A model generated the notes under the pieces. That model made no database searches, was not told the DNA's origin, and worked only from the letters and a program-made list of their open reading frames with translations. The position numbers were made by a program, and so were the translations under genes. Below, piece after piece: positions 21,592 through 32,041 of a DNA stretch of 64,000 nt (positions are counted from its first letter, which is position 1; each line of letters begins with the position of its first letter). Source of the stretch: Flammula alnicola (Eukaryota > Basidiomycota > Agaricomycetes > Agaricales > Strophariaceae); contig JADNRV010000068.1 of NCBI GenBank assembly GCA_015499995.1, positions 202,805 through 266,804 on the forward strand, given 5' to 3'.

Positions 21592-21812
21592 TCGCTGCTG
21601 CTAGTGTACCATGATGACCGCGAGGTGGGAGCAGCAGCAGATACGGTGATGACAGCTAGGTGGGAGCACAGCGGCACAGCCGCCGCCACTTGGATGCGAC
21701 AAGGGCGAGGTCGGAGCAGCAGCAGCACGAATGCTGTTGCTCGGATACCACAACAATGGCGACGTGGGAGGAGCAGCAGCACGACTGCTGCTGCTCGGAT
21801 ACCACACCGACG
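21592..21812. repeat. CAG/CTG hairpins, four units, second block
   Basis: Same unit type as 18985-19990 (for example GGAGCAGCAGCACGACTGCTGCTGCTC near 21769, given here as arms GAGCAGCAGC and GCTGCTGCTC), with different spacers that read as the reverse orientation. Confidence 0.7.
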
Positions 21813-22620
21813 AGGGCGACAAAGCAGGGCGAGGGAGATGGGGGCGAAGTAGGCGACGACCTAGCACTGCCGCTGAGAGCGCCAGCTCCTGCCCGCGGAG
21901 AGGCCATGTCCCTACCCTTCGCGTAGCAGATGCTGGCCCCTCACGAAACACCCAGGAACGACGACGCCGCGCTTCACCCCTCCTGATCCACTGCCTACCT
22001 CCAACCTCCACCCTCCACTCTTGCCCTGCCTGCCCCGCCCCGCTTTCCCTTTCCCCTTGCCCCACCCATGCCCCAATGTCTCCTAGCTCACCGTCCACGC
22101 CACATGTGGGTAACGATGCGAAGAGACGACAAATGGGTGGGGAGGACAAGTGAAGACCCCGCTGGGAGCCAACGACCCAGCACCACCGCCATCGCCCAAG
22201 GGGAGCACCCCACTGCAAGGTCAGCAAGGTCAACGATAAACCCATAACGACACCACGGGAGCGAACAACAAGGTAGAAGGGTGGGAGGCGAGAGGGAGCG
22301 AGGGGACAACCCACCGCTGCCATGGGCTGGGGTTGTATGCCGCACCACTATTGCTCGGATTGCGCCTGATATGTGCATTGCCGCCCACCGTTACAGTATT
22401 TTCGTTATCTAGTAGTAGTATTGATGTATAATACTACTTTGTGAAACATAATATATTCATTTTTATCAAAGATTTTCGACTGATTTATTTGAGCAGCAAG
22501 CCAGTGGAGCAGACCTGGGCATCCCAATATGGTCCCATCAATTGTTCCCATTCTGGGTAGCATCATCCAGATGAATAAAGATCCATCCATCCCTTCCTCC
22601 TCGAAATTTGGGATGGGAAT
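21813..22620. other. GC-rich interior, no gene recognised
   Basis: Overlapping open frames on both strands have biased, low-complexity composition (Pro/Ser/Arg) and no domain; none is called as a gene. Confidence 0.4.
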
Positions 22621-22934
22621 TACACTATTAGAATCATGCTTATCTGTAGATCACGAATAGATTTTTTATTTAATAAAATTCTAACAGGAAAGGTGTGCAA
22701 GCGCCAAAATAAGCCCGGTATCCCATTCTGTGATGCCATCATTGTCTCTAAAAATATCTGGACCTGTGCAGTTATTTTTGAAACATCATCCAAACCCATC
22801 CGTGCCAATCCATCTATTCCCGCCCCGCTGTGAGGCACGCAAAGGGCGGCATTGGGCGGCAATATATTAAGGGACCCCATTGTATTTTTTTCCGTGCTCA
22901 AAACCAACGAGCAGGAGCCCAAATACAAAATCTA

Positions 22935-23681
22935 TAGATAACAGAAACAGGCGCCGAGGCACAAGCATCTGCATCTAAAAATGGCAAGGTGGGCGCTTTG
23001 TGGCTATCTAATCTATAGATAACAAACCAGGCCCATATCTAATCTACAGATAAGGAACCGGAGAAGGCACAAGCACTGGCATCTAAAAATATCACACTAG
23101 GGCGCTTTCCGTCTAATTTTAGACTGTCATCCAAAGTCATCCTCGTCAATCCACCCATCCCCGCCCCCCATGAGGCGCGCAAGGAGTGGCAATGAGTAGC
23201 AATATATTACTCGACCCTATTGGATTTTTTTCCGTGCTCAGAACCGCCCCCGACGATGAGCAAGAGCCCAAATACAACCCCGGACATCATTTCCCACGTT
23301 GTTGATGGTTGTTTGACAGCAGCCCTGCCCCAAATAGGAACATCATCCAAAGCCATTCTCGTCAATCCACCCGTCCCCGCCCTCCCCGAGGCGCGCAAAT
23401 GGTGGGGGCAGGTCAGAATATATTAATAGATCCTATTAGATTTTTTTCCGCGCCCAAAAGCGCCCCCGACGATGAGCAGCACCCAAAATACAGTGCTGGA
23501 CATTATTTCCTGCATTGTTGACACCTATTTACCATTACCCGCCCCAACAACAAGCACCAAAGCCATCCCTGGCACCCCGGCAGCCTATAGATATTATGTT
23601 ACATAGCGTTGGGCAACTGCCCAACAGGCTTGTTAGCCTCATAGATGTACACTCCTTATTGGCAGGCAGCCCAGGTATCAT
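22935..23681 (-). repeat. Right long inverted repeat arm
   Basis: Inverse of 16141-16845. The similarity continues leftwards with a further diverged tandem copy to about 22620, including repeated TTATCTATAGATTAGAT words. Confidence 0.7.
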
Positions 23682-23689
23682 ACATGATA

Positions 23690-25083
23690 CTGGCACATAC
23701 AGGTGCGACGTTGAGGTAGGGAGACCCACCCACACCGTGAGGGTGTCAGTCTCTGGAATAAGCTTGAGCACCCAAGCGCGGATGACATTTAAGTCCTCCT
23801 CGTTGGCTACCCCATTGGTGGCGATGGAGATACCATCGTAAGCGAGCGAGGCAGACAGAACTTGAAGAGACCTGCCTGCAGCGCGAAGGCCACTATCAAT
23901 CCTGTTGGCAAGGTTGGAGAGATTGGCATCAGTGGGCTTAGCACCAGTGCCGCTGAAGGTGACGAGGACCTGTCATCGCGATGGTCCACTCGTAGTAAAG
24001 GACGGCACCTTCTTCTGCCTCTTGGGAGACAGAACAGGTGCTGACCGATCCCAATTACGGGAATTATCTGTCTGCATGGTGCGCATGCAAGAGGGATGGA
24101 TTGGCAGCGGACCACCACCAAAGGCACCCATGGCGGGGTCTCGCTGCGACTGCGGGTTGGCTGCCCCAAGCTCAGCATATGTGCGCTTATGGGAGCCAGC
24201 ACTCCAAGGAACACCAGCTTGCCAACCTGCAGGTCGTGGGGGGACAGGAGGTGGGGGCCTCAAGTAAGAATCCGCTAGCCTCTTGCGAGATGGGTGGGGA
24301 GCAAGGGGGGGCACCCTTCGAAGGCGCCGCCCTGCTCTTGGGAGTGGCAGCCCTGCCCTTACCCTTTGACGGGTGGGCAGGGGGGGTATCAATGTCCATG
24401 CCTGTATCAGTGTCAGCGCCAGACGACGGTGGCTTGATATGAGCAAATGGAACTGTGTTAGGCATCATGATGGTGTCGTCAATGGGCTTGATAGTCTCAG
24501 CCAGGACGTCGTCCAGGGAGAGGGTATCTTCACCGATGGTCGCAGCTTCAACGTCTGACCATCCAGTAGAACAGGATGCCACCACAATGGCAGCAACCAC
24601 AGCAGCGAAATAGGTAGCAGGCCTCTGGAGGGTGTTATCGGATGAATCAGGGTTGCCCCTCATCCATGCAACAACAGCCCTCAGGGCCCGAGATTGATCA
24701 TCGACAGCAGAAGTAAGCTCACCCTCCAGGGGATCCTCTGCTCTTGATTGAGATAAGGGTGGAGGCGTCTCCTCAAAGTTGAGGATGATGTCTTCATTGC
24801 GCATATAATGGGAGGGGTCTTGCTCAGGAGGTAAGGCCGAAGGGGTAAAGACAGGAGTGCGTTCATGCTCACTGACGGGGGTCCTGTCCCTCTGTTGCTA
24901 AGGGACTGAGGTAGAGTATGTCTGCCTCTAAGGAGAGGGAGACACAGGAGATTGAGCTTCTGCCGCCACCGAGGCAGATGACGAGGAGCCACCAGGAGTG
25001 TGCCTAGGCGCAAAACCAGGCAATCTGTCTGATGCGTGAGATCCGCTGGGCAGATCGCCACCAGACCTGGGCTTGGGAGGCAT
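23690..25083 (-). pseudogene. LINE ORF1-like protein, frameshifted
   Basis: Minus-strand coding from ATG at 25083 (MPPKPRSGGDLPSGSH) through a Ser/Pro-rich disordered region, then an open segment 24804-24187 (MRNEDIILNFEETPPP), a frame shift near 24262, the segment with KRTYAELGAANPQSQ, an in-frame TGA at 23973-23975 and a C-terminal part ending in PETDTLTVWVGLPTSTSHL. I infer LINE ORF1 from the type of sequence and the surrounding LINE pieces; no RNA-binding motif was seen. It is truncated at the edge of the 16141-23681 element. Confidence 0.5.
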
Positions 25084-25159
25084 TGGGGTGTTGCTAATAG
25101 CTTGGTAAAGTAGCGCTCAGGAGTGCTCAATGAGGAGGAGCTGTGGGGGATGATGTTGG

Positions 25160-25904
25160 TGTTGCTGAAGTTGTTTCCCATGGTCGCACGAAGTGGTTGC
25201 CGGAAGAGGAAGAGATGGCATTGTGCGACGCCATACTACGCGTAATCGCTCCCAACAGAATGGAGTTGCAGAGCGAGCAAACCGCACTATTGCAGATCAT
25301 GTTACTGCTATGCTCAATGAAGCGCACCTTCCTGCATCATTCTGGGCTCACGCTTTGGCTGCATATATACATGTCTGGAATCAACTTCCTACTGCACCTC
25401 TGTCTAATACTACTCCATATGCAGAATGGTACAAGAAGAAACCAGATGTGAGCCATTTGCGCATTTGGGGCTGCACTGCATATGTCTACATTCAAAGGGA
25501 CAAACGCAAGTCGCTTCAGCCACACATGGAGAAATGCATCTTTGTTGGTTACCCTACTGGTTACAAGAGTTGGCAGTTCTACAATCCAGCCACAAAGAAG
25601 TTTGTTATCTCTGAACGTGCTGTGTTTGATGAGCGTCACTTCCCTGGCATTGCTGGCTCTGGCCCACTCACCAAAAATGCTCTTATGCCAACTGGCACAC
25701 CTTTGGAACCGGAGACTGCTCCTTTTGTGCCAGAAATCGGGGAGGATAATGATGATTTGATTTCTCCTGCACAAATTCTGCCTCCTGTAGTCATTCCTGC
25801 TCTGCCTGCACCTCCTAATGCACCTGATGCTCCCCCTGAGCCACCCATTGCACTGCCTATTCCAGAACAGCCTCCTGCACCTGCATCTCGCACTCCAACA
25901 CCTT
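25160..25904 (+). pseudogene. Ty1/copia integrase fragment
   Basis: Encodes the C-terminal half of a copia integrase: TRNRSQQNGVAERANRT (the glutamate of the DDE triad is in this block), then FWAHALAAYIHVWNQLPT, LRIWGCTAYVYI and KCIFVGYPTGYKSWQFY, the core motifs between integrase and reverse transcriptase in this superfamily. A Pro-rich linker follows. Upstream is cut by LINE ORF1 and downstream by LINE copy B. No LTR is seen. Confidence 0.8.
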
Positions 25905-27349
25905 TTTTATTTATTTGTTTTTTTGAATTTTTTTTTTTTTTTTTTTTTAAATCACCAATTTATATAACCGGTGCACGACAGCAGTCCGGGTGTCTACCTA
26001 ATACAAACATATGCTGCACTACGAATACAAAAGATAAACGGGGGCTCGCAGGAGAGCATGCAGCGCGACGCGGGCGAGACTGCACAGCAGCCTGAAACCC
26101 AAATAATGGATCTTGCAGCCCAGGGGGTCCGACGTTGCGGCATTGTTAACGCTACTCCACGATCGGCAGATAGGGAGTATTGGGTAGACAGGGGGGTCAC
26201 CCAGATGAAGTCAGAGCTTGCCCAGCTCTCCCCACTTATTCGGCAAACTCGACGTTCTCATTACACCAATGTGGGTCCTCCACGGGATATCATGCCAAAA
26301 GCCGCCCACTAGGGCCGACAATCGAAGCCTGCAACGAACAGGCCCCTTGCCCTTACGGGTCCAGAACAGTCCAACATGGAAACACCTGCGGGCACTAGGT
26401 CTTGGGCCAAGGCCCCAACCGCACCCAGGATCGCCCCCCATCCAGAGTCCCTCATCCGACTCCGGCTTGAGGCCAGTTGAAAGCAAACGCATTGACATTG
26501 TCTTCCAGAAATTTCACAAGGCCCCACACTAGGTGCGGGGCCCTATGAGGCAGCATTGGGAACTTTGGGCACCTGAATAAATGAGCGCGCGTCTGAGGAT
26601 AAACCCCCACACGTGCACCCAAGAGCCAATGGGTCGTCGATTTTGAACTGCTCGTAGTACGAGCCAATCAGAGCATGATTCATAATAGTATGGCACATGC
26701 GGGTGAACAACTGAGAGTTGCGACTGCCAGATTCAAGCTACGGCCCACCGTGAACGGGGGTCAGACGGAGAGGATTACCCTTTAGATCCTCTAGTTCCAG
26801 AAAGTTGGAACCAAGTAAAAGAGGCTGCTCGTCGACCGAAGCCTTCCAGTCAGATCTCGTGACGTGATCAGCCTTGGCTTTAAGCCAGGCGGCCGATAGA
26901 GGAGTATCCAGGGTGACGTGCACACCTGGAAACCCTAGAACAAGGTCATGAGCCTCTTGATGAATGCCCCACTCCATATCAGAGGGAGACTCTGCAAAAA
27001 CGACTTTACAGTCACCGCCATCACAAAACCATCACTCAAGTGTCCGACAGACGATCAGGGATGAAGCCTGATTCGAATGCAGGGAAGGGTCCACTGATAG
27101 GCGCACCGCATGCATTGCATCAGTGAATATAACAATATGGGTGACATCTCTGAACACAACAGCAGCGGAAATGGCAATCGCGATGGCAGCGAGCTCAGCG
27201 TCAGTGCTGATAGCGCGCCCAGCAGAGTGGCATCTGGCTAAAACCTGTGCCCCCTGCCGTTCAAGTACAACACCAGTAGCCGCCTGCCAGGGCCCCGGGG
27301 GGACCGAGCTGTCAACTCCGGCATAGATAGTACCTGGTTCGTCATCGCA
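25905..27349 (-). pseudogene. LINE copy B, 3' part: RNase H and 3' UTR
   Basis: Ends at 25905-25950 in poly(T) on the plus strand (its poly(A) tail), preceded in element sense by AAATTGGTGATTT. RNase H is degenerate but clear: TIYAGVDSSVPPGP, FTDAMHAVRLSVDPS and SPSDMEWGIHQEAHDLV. It inserted into the copia fragment. At 27349 it is interrupted by the plus-strand LINE 27350-28886 and resumes at 28887. Confidence 0.75.
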
Positions 27350-28886
27350 AGTGGCTTTCCAAGCCTCGCTTTAGCAGGTCCCCAGATCCTAAAGCGGCTT
27401 GGAAGCTCATTTTGGATGCGTCTCTCGAGTCTCTCGAGGACAATCCGGATGCTGCATATGCTGGTGTCGATGGCTCCTGCCCCCTGGGGTGGCAAGCCGC
27501 CACCGGCGTTGTTATCAAACGGCAAGGTGCACAGGTTTATTCTGGGTGCCATGCTGCCGGGAGGGCCTCGTCTACGGACACAGAGCTCTTTGCTATTCGC
27601 GTAGCCATTTCCAATGCCGTCGGCTTTGGGGATGTCAAGCACGTTACTATTTTCACTGATGCGATGCATGCTGCTCACCTCTCGGTGGATCCTTCGCCGC
27701 ACTCCTTTCAGTATCAGTCACTGATGGTGTGTCATTTACTTGAGCCTTGGTTCAGGCGCTCGCCTGAACATAAGGTTACTTTCATCGAGTCTCCCTCCGA
27801 TATGGAGTGGGACATACATCAGGAAGCACACGATCTTGTTGCTGGTATGCACGGCATTGCCATCATTCCTACCACCAAACTCTCTCTCCAGTATGTCCGC
27901 AACTTTGTGGACAAATCGGCACACACAGATTGGAAACAACAGGTTTCCGATAAGCCTTATTTGCTAGGCTCCAATTTTATGGAGCTGCAAGGGTTGAACG
28001 GTGACCCTGTCCAGCCGACTCCCACTCGCGGGGGGCCTTGGCTCGAATCTGGCGGTCTGAGTGTGTCGCTCTTTGCCCGCATGTGCTGTTTAATCACGAA
28101 TCATGCTCCGATCGGCTTGTATTATGAGCGGTTCAAAATCGATGACCCTAGGGCCCTCGGTTGTGAGTGTGGGGTTTATCCTCACACTCGCGATCATATA
28201 TTCAAGTGCAAGGAACAGCCTTGGACTCGCCGGAAGCCGAAACTCGTTTCGGAGCTGGTGACGTATTTGTTGGAGCACCCTACGGTGTTCTCCTTCTCCC
28301 GGCACCCTGCTGGAGTCGGATGAGGGACTCTGGGAGGGGGGCGATCCTGATCGCGGAGTGGGCCGCGGTCAAATCTACTCGACTACCCGTGAAGTGTTTC
28401 TGTTTGGCGGCGGCAAAGTTCTGCAAGTGCCTAGGGCCCTGGTCATCCCAGGGCCGGTGGCGTCAACTCTCTGAGCCGGTGTCATGCGCCGTCGATGGAG
28501 GACCCAGTTCGGTGGACGGCGGTGGGGGCTTCGGCTCCTGCTTAGCTATTACAACGTAAATTTTACCGTTGAACTGGGGAGGGTCTGGCAGGCTCTCTTC
28601 ACTTTCAGGTGACCCCCCTTTCCATCCCAATACTCCTATCTGCCATTCGTGTGGTAGCGTTAACAACGCCGCAACGATGGACAATCTGTAGTTGCGAAAC
28701 TACTTATCTGGGTTTCAGGCGGCTGTGCCGTCTCACCTGCGCGCGTCGCATGCTCGCTGTCGAGCTCAATTTCTTTCTTTTATGGGCGTAGTATACCATC
28801 TTCGTTTGTATTAGTTAGAGACCAGACTGCTTTCATGCACTGGTAAATAAATTGTCGATTTAAAAAAAAAAAAAAAAAAAAAAAAA
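27350..28886 (+). mobile_element. 5'-truncated LINE insertion with RNase H and poly(A)
   Basis: 1,537 bp with a 14-bp target duplication GGTTCGTCATCGCA (27336-27349; 28887-28900 has one mismatch) and a ~25-nt poly(A). It carries RNase H intact from AAYAGVDGSCPLGW through TDAMHAAHLSVDPSP, a zinc-knuckle-like tail region (CECGVYPHTRDHIFKC), and the full 3' UTR. It is inserted inside copy B, in opposite orientation, between RT and RNase H. Confidence 0.85.
27412..28323 (+). CDS. LINE RNase H and C-terminal domain
   Basis: 303 codons without a stop. RNase H fold: D in GVDGSC, E in DTELFAIRVAI, D in FTDAMHAAHL, and the H/E-rich block QEAHDLVAGMHG. After this comes a C-terminal region ending in CECGVYPHTRDHIFKCKEQ, a Cys/His cluster (C-x-C..H..H..C) often found at the end of such ORF2 proteins. 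The annotated first Met is internal to a longer truncated protein; the sequence starts at 27350. Confidence 0.8.
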   Translation: MDASLESLEDNPDAAYAGVDGSCPLGWQAATGVVIKRQGAQVYSGCHAAGRASSTDTELFAIRVAISNAVGFGDVKHVTIFTDAMHAAHLSVDPSPHSFQYQSLMVCHLLEPWFRRSPEHKVTFIESPSDMEWDIHQEAHDLVAGMHGIAIIPTTKLSLQYVRNFVDKSAHTDWKQQVSDKPYLLGSNFMELQGLNGDPVQPTPTRGGPWLESGGLSVSLFARMCCLITNHAPIGLYYERFKIDDPRALGCECGVYPHTRDHIFKCKEQPWTRRKPKLVSELVTYLLEHPTVFSFSRHPAGVG

Positions 28887-30530
28887 GGTTCATCATCGCA
28901 CTTCTCGACAAGTTTATCTGGTACGATTTTCCAAGCAGCCTCAGGGTCTGCAGCCCCAGAGTGAGTTGGGTAGTTGAGAAACTTGAATCGACTTGCATGT
29001 CAATCCATGAGACGATGTCCAGGCCTGGCATCTGGAGCAAAAGGCTCCAGGGTCTCCAGACCAGATGGGTGGAACAAGGTGTTCCCCATAAGTCTGTCAG
29101 TCACTTTATGATGATGATCAACAGGGATGTGTTCGATGGCCCTCCGATGAGGGACAGCCTTCTTGAGAAGAGGGCCCGCCATAAAAGAGCAGACTGGGTG
29201 AGTATCAGACAAAATTGAAATCCAGGCAATAGCCCTGGAATTCAATCTATCCAAGAGTATGGGGATGGGTAGGAGCCCTGCAAGGGCCTCAATGCCACCT
29301 GAGGGTGAGGTGCGAAAGCACCCAGTAATCCAAAGTCCAGCCTTACACTGGACATTAGTAAGTTGTGCCATGAGACCTTTACATCAGGCCTTACGAAAGT
29401 ACCACATGCGATACCCATATGTAACTATGGGAATAACGCATGTATGGTAGAGGAGACACTTCTGGATGGGCGTCAAACCCCTAGTAGATGACCCAAGCAT
29501 TTTCATCGCTACAACCAATGTAAACCCCTTGGTCGAGTAATAGCGCACATGCTCATTAAATGAGAGCTTGTGGTCAAAATAAAACCCCAGGTATCACCAG
29601 AATGGCTTAGGCTGGAGTGGAGTTTCAGCAGTGTAGGGCGCCTCACCCAGATCAATGCTTGGATTATACCGGTCGCACGATCGGTCAAAGTGAAAAACCT
29701 CCGACTTGGCGTGCTCCAGTGCAAGCGCGAACTTAGTGAAAAGTTCGAATACAATCTTGTAAGCTTTTTGAAGGTTTACAATGTTGGAATCTAGGTCTGG
29801 CCCCTGTGAAATGAGGGTGCTGTCATCGACATAAGACAGAAGGTCAACCTCGAGATGAATCTCAAGGCACTTCTTGTAGAAACGGCGCATGATAGGTGCC
29901 AGGTAAAGAGCTGACAGGACCGGGGACAAGGCAGAGCCCTGCCCCACACCCACGTCAGCCTGTAGAGGATCGGACAAGAAAGAATTCCACGCATAGCATG
30001 TTTTCCTCTCGACCAGGTAAGAACTGAAAAACTTGACCACCAAGGGTGGAAAGCCAAGCTTCCGAAGAATAATCACGAGTACTTCGTGATTGAGAGAAGG
30101 GAAGAACTGAGCGAGATCGAAAGCGACCACGCTAGTCTTTAACCCCTTCGCCCATCCTGCCTGCACCATGTGCATCAGGAAAAGGCCCGCGTCCTTGGTG
30201 GAGCATCCCCGGACACCCCCAACGATGAGTTTACCTATGGTATTCAGGAGTACAATAGGCCTGAATGCCTTAGGAGTGGAGTAGGATGGCTTGGGGATTA
30301 TAAACGACATGGAGTCCTTAAATGGAGACGGCCAGTACCCCACATGCATGCAGGCATTGGCAATCAAGAGGAGCACCTCAACAGAGTGAGGGTCTCTATG
30401 TACAATCTTCTTCAGGTGGGACCAATTGACATGATCCGGACCTGGAGAAGAGAGACTGGAACATGCAGAGAGAGCCTCTGTGAGTTCCAGTGGAGAAAAG
30501 GAGGCCCACTCCCGAGCAGGAATACCTTGT
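28887..30530 (-). pseudogene. LINE copy B, 5' part: reverse transcriptase
   Basis: Continues copy B. RT open segment from about 30530 to 29594 contains TPKAFRPIVLLNT, LKTSVVAFDLAQFFPSLN and LLSYVDDSTLI; then a frame change and segment 29371-29000 with KAGLWITGCFRTSPSGG and IPILLDRL. Just before the interruption, PEAAWKIVPDKLVEKCDDEP links to the RNase H part on the other side. At 30530 it meets LINE copy C head to head. Confidence 0.8.
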
Positions 30531-30640
30531 TGAACTCCCTCCCTGACCTGCCCGTTAGGGAGTGGGTTCGTTTTTCCACGCTGGAACTCACAGAGGCTCT
30601 CTCTGCGTGTTCTGGTCTGTCTGCTCCGGGTCTGGATCAT
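30440..30640. repeat. Head-to-head LINE palindrome
   Basis: About 80 bp on each side of ~30540 (AACTCACAGAGGCTCTCTC and its inverse) are inverted copies, because copies B (minus) and C (plus) start at nearly the same point of the LINE. A cruciform or fold-back is possible. Confidence 0.75.
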
Positions 30641-32041
30641 ATCAATTGGTCCCACCTGAAGGGGATAGTACGTCGGGATCCTCACTCTGTTGAGGTCCTG
30701 CTCTCGATTGCCAATGCCTGTATGCGTGTGGGGCTCCTGGCCGTCAGTTTTTAAGGAGTCTACTTCGGTAATCATACCCAAGCCGAACAAACCCTCCTAT
30801 TCTGCACCTAAGGCATTCAGGCCTATTGTTCTCCTGAACGCCTGCGGCAAATTAATTGAGAAAATGATCTCGAATCGCATTCAGTTCGACACTGTTAGAT
30901 TGGATATTTTCCATCCTAATCAGGTAGGGGGCGTACACCAACACTCCACAGAGGACGCTGGGCTCTTCCTCATGCACATTGTGCATGCAGGGTGGGCTAA
31001 GGGTTTAAAGACTAGTGTGGTCACTTTTGGTCTCGCTCAGTTTTTCCCTTCACTTAATCACGATGCTCTTGTGATTATTCTTTGGAAACTTGGCTTTCCT
31101 CCGCTGGTGGTCAAGTTTTTCGCATCCTATCTGGTAGAACAAAACACGTGTTATGCATGGAATTCCTTTTTATCAGACCCACTGCAGGCAGACGTGGGGG
31201 TGGGCCAGGGATCGGCCTTGTCCCCTGTCTTGTCGGCTATTTATCTGGCGCCTATTATGCGCCTATTCGAGAAGCGGTGCCTCGACCTTGGGTTGAGGGT
31301 CGACCTCCTCTCTTATGTTGATGATGGCACACTCATCGTGCAAGATGAGTGGCTGGATCATAATATTGCGATGCTTAAGAAGGCATACGCTGTTATCTTC
31401 GAATTGTTCAAGGCCTTTGCTTTGGCGCTCGAACACGACAAGTCTGAGATCTATCACTTCGACAGATCTCATGCTTATTATAATCCTAGCATTGATCTCG
31501 GGTATGCACCTTACACCAGAGATCAGGCTAATTATCTCAAGCCCAAGCCGTTTTGGCGGTACCTGGGCTTTTACTTGGACCGCAAGCTCACCTTCAATGA
31601 GCATGTGCGTTATTACTCCACCAAGGGTTTCACATCGGTCGTTTCTATGAAGATGCTTGGCTCCTCTACTCGGGGGCTCTTGCCTATGCAAAAGCGCCTC
31701 CTCTATTGCACGTGTGTGGTCCCCATATTTACTTATGGGTATCGCATGTGGTTCTTCAAGGGGGCCCAGAATAAGGGCCTCATTAAACAGCTTGTGCAAG
31801 TTCAGTGCAAGGCTGCTCTTTGGATTATAGGTGCATTCTGTACTTCACCTTCAGGAGGGGTGGAGGCCCTTGCAGGCCTCCTACCCATCCCTATACTTCT
31901 CAAAAGATTGCGCGATCGTTCTACGGTTCACGTCGCCACTCTTTCTGATACTCATCCCATCTGGTCTTTCATGGCTGGATCGACACTTAAGCGCGCGACC
32001 CCCCATCCCATGTCGGTCGAATGCATGCCTGCAGCTCATCG
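30531..32041 (+). pseudogene. LINE copy C reverse transcriptase
   Basis: Plus-strand RT, open from 30690 to 32041 with PSLNHDALVIILWKLGFPP, GQGSALSPVLSAIYLAP and the catalytic LLSYVDDGTLIVQ, followed by the thumb-like region with KPFWRYLGFYLDRKLTFNEH. A short frame change precedes it (30541-30750). It is cut at 32041 in the AAHR codons by the DNA element beginning at 32042; RNase H is missing. Confidence 0.8.

Larger units (their letters stand above)
16141..23681. mobile_element. 7.5-kb long-inverted-repeat (foldback-like) element
   Basis: Both ends read inward as ATGATACCTGGGCTGCCTGC and remain alignable for roughly 0.7 kb (16141-16845 and 22935-23681). The arms contain internal ~230-bp tandem repeats and repeated ATCTATAGAT words. 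No transposase or replication gene was recognised between the arms; the interior holds an LTR-gag-LTR insertion, a hairpin array, a nested inverted repeat and GC-rich low-complexity DNA. I could not define a target duplication. Whether this is a true foldback transposon or a palindromic duplication of a smaller element is undecided. Confidence 0.65.

Noticed and set aside
24038..24442. Plus-strand ORFs opposite LINE ORF1
   Set aside because: They are shadows of the GC-rich minus-strand coding region.
28052..28075. A twelfth constant-loop hairpin (GTCTGAGTGTGTCGCTC)
   Set aside because: The core differs (GAGTGTGTC), and it lies in conserved LINE coding sequence without paired arms.
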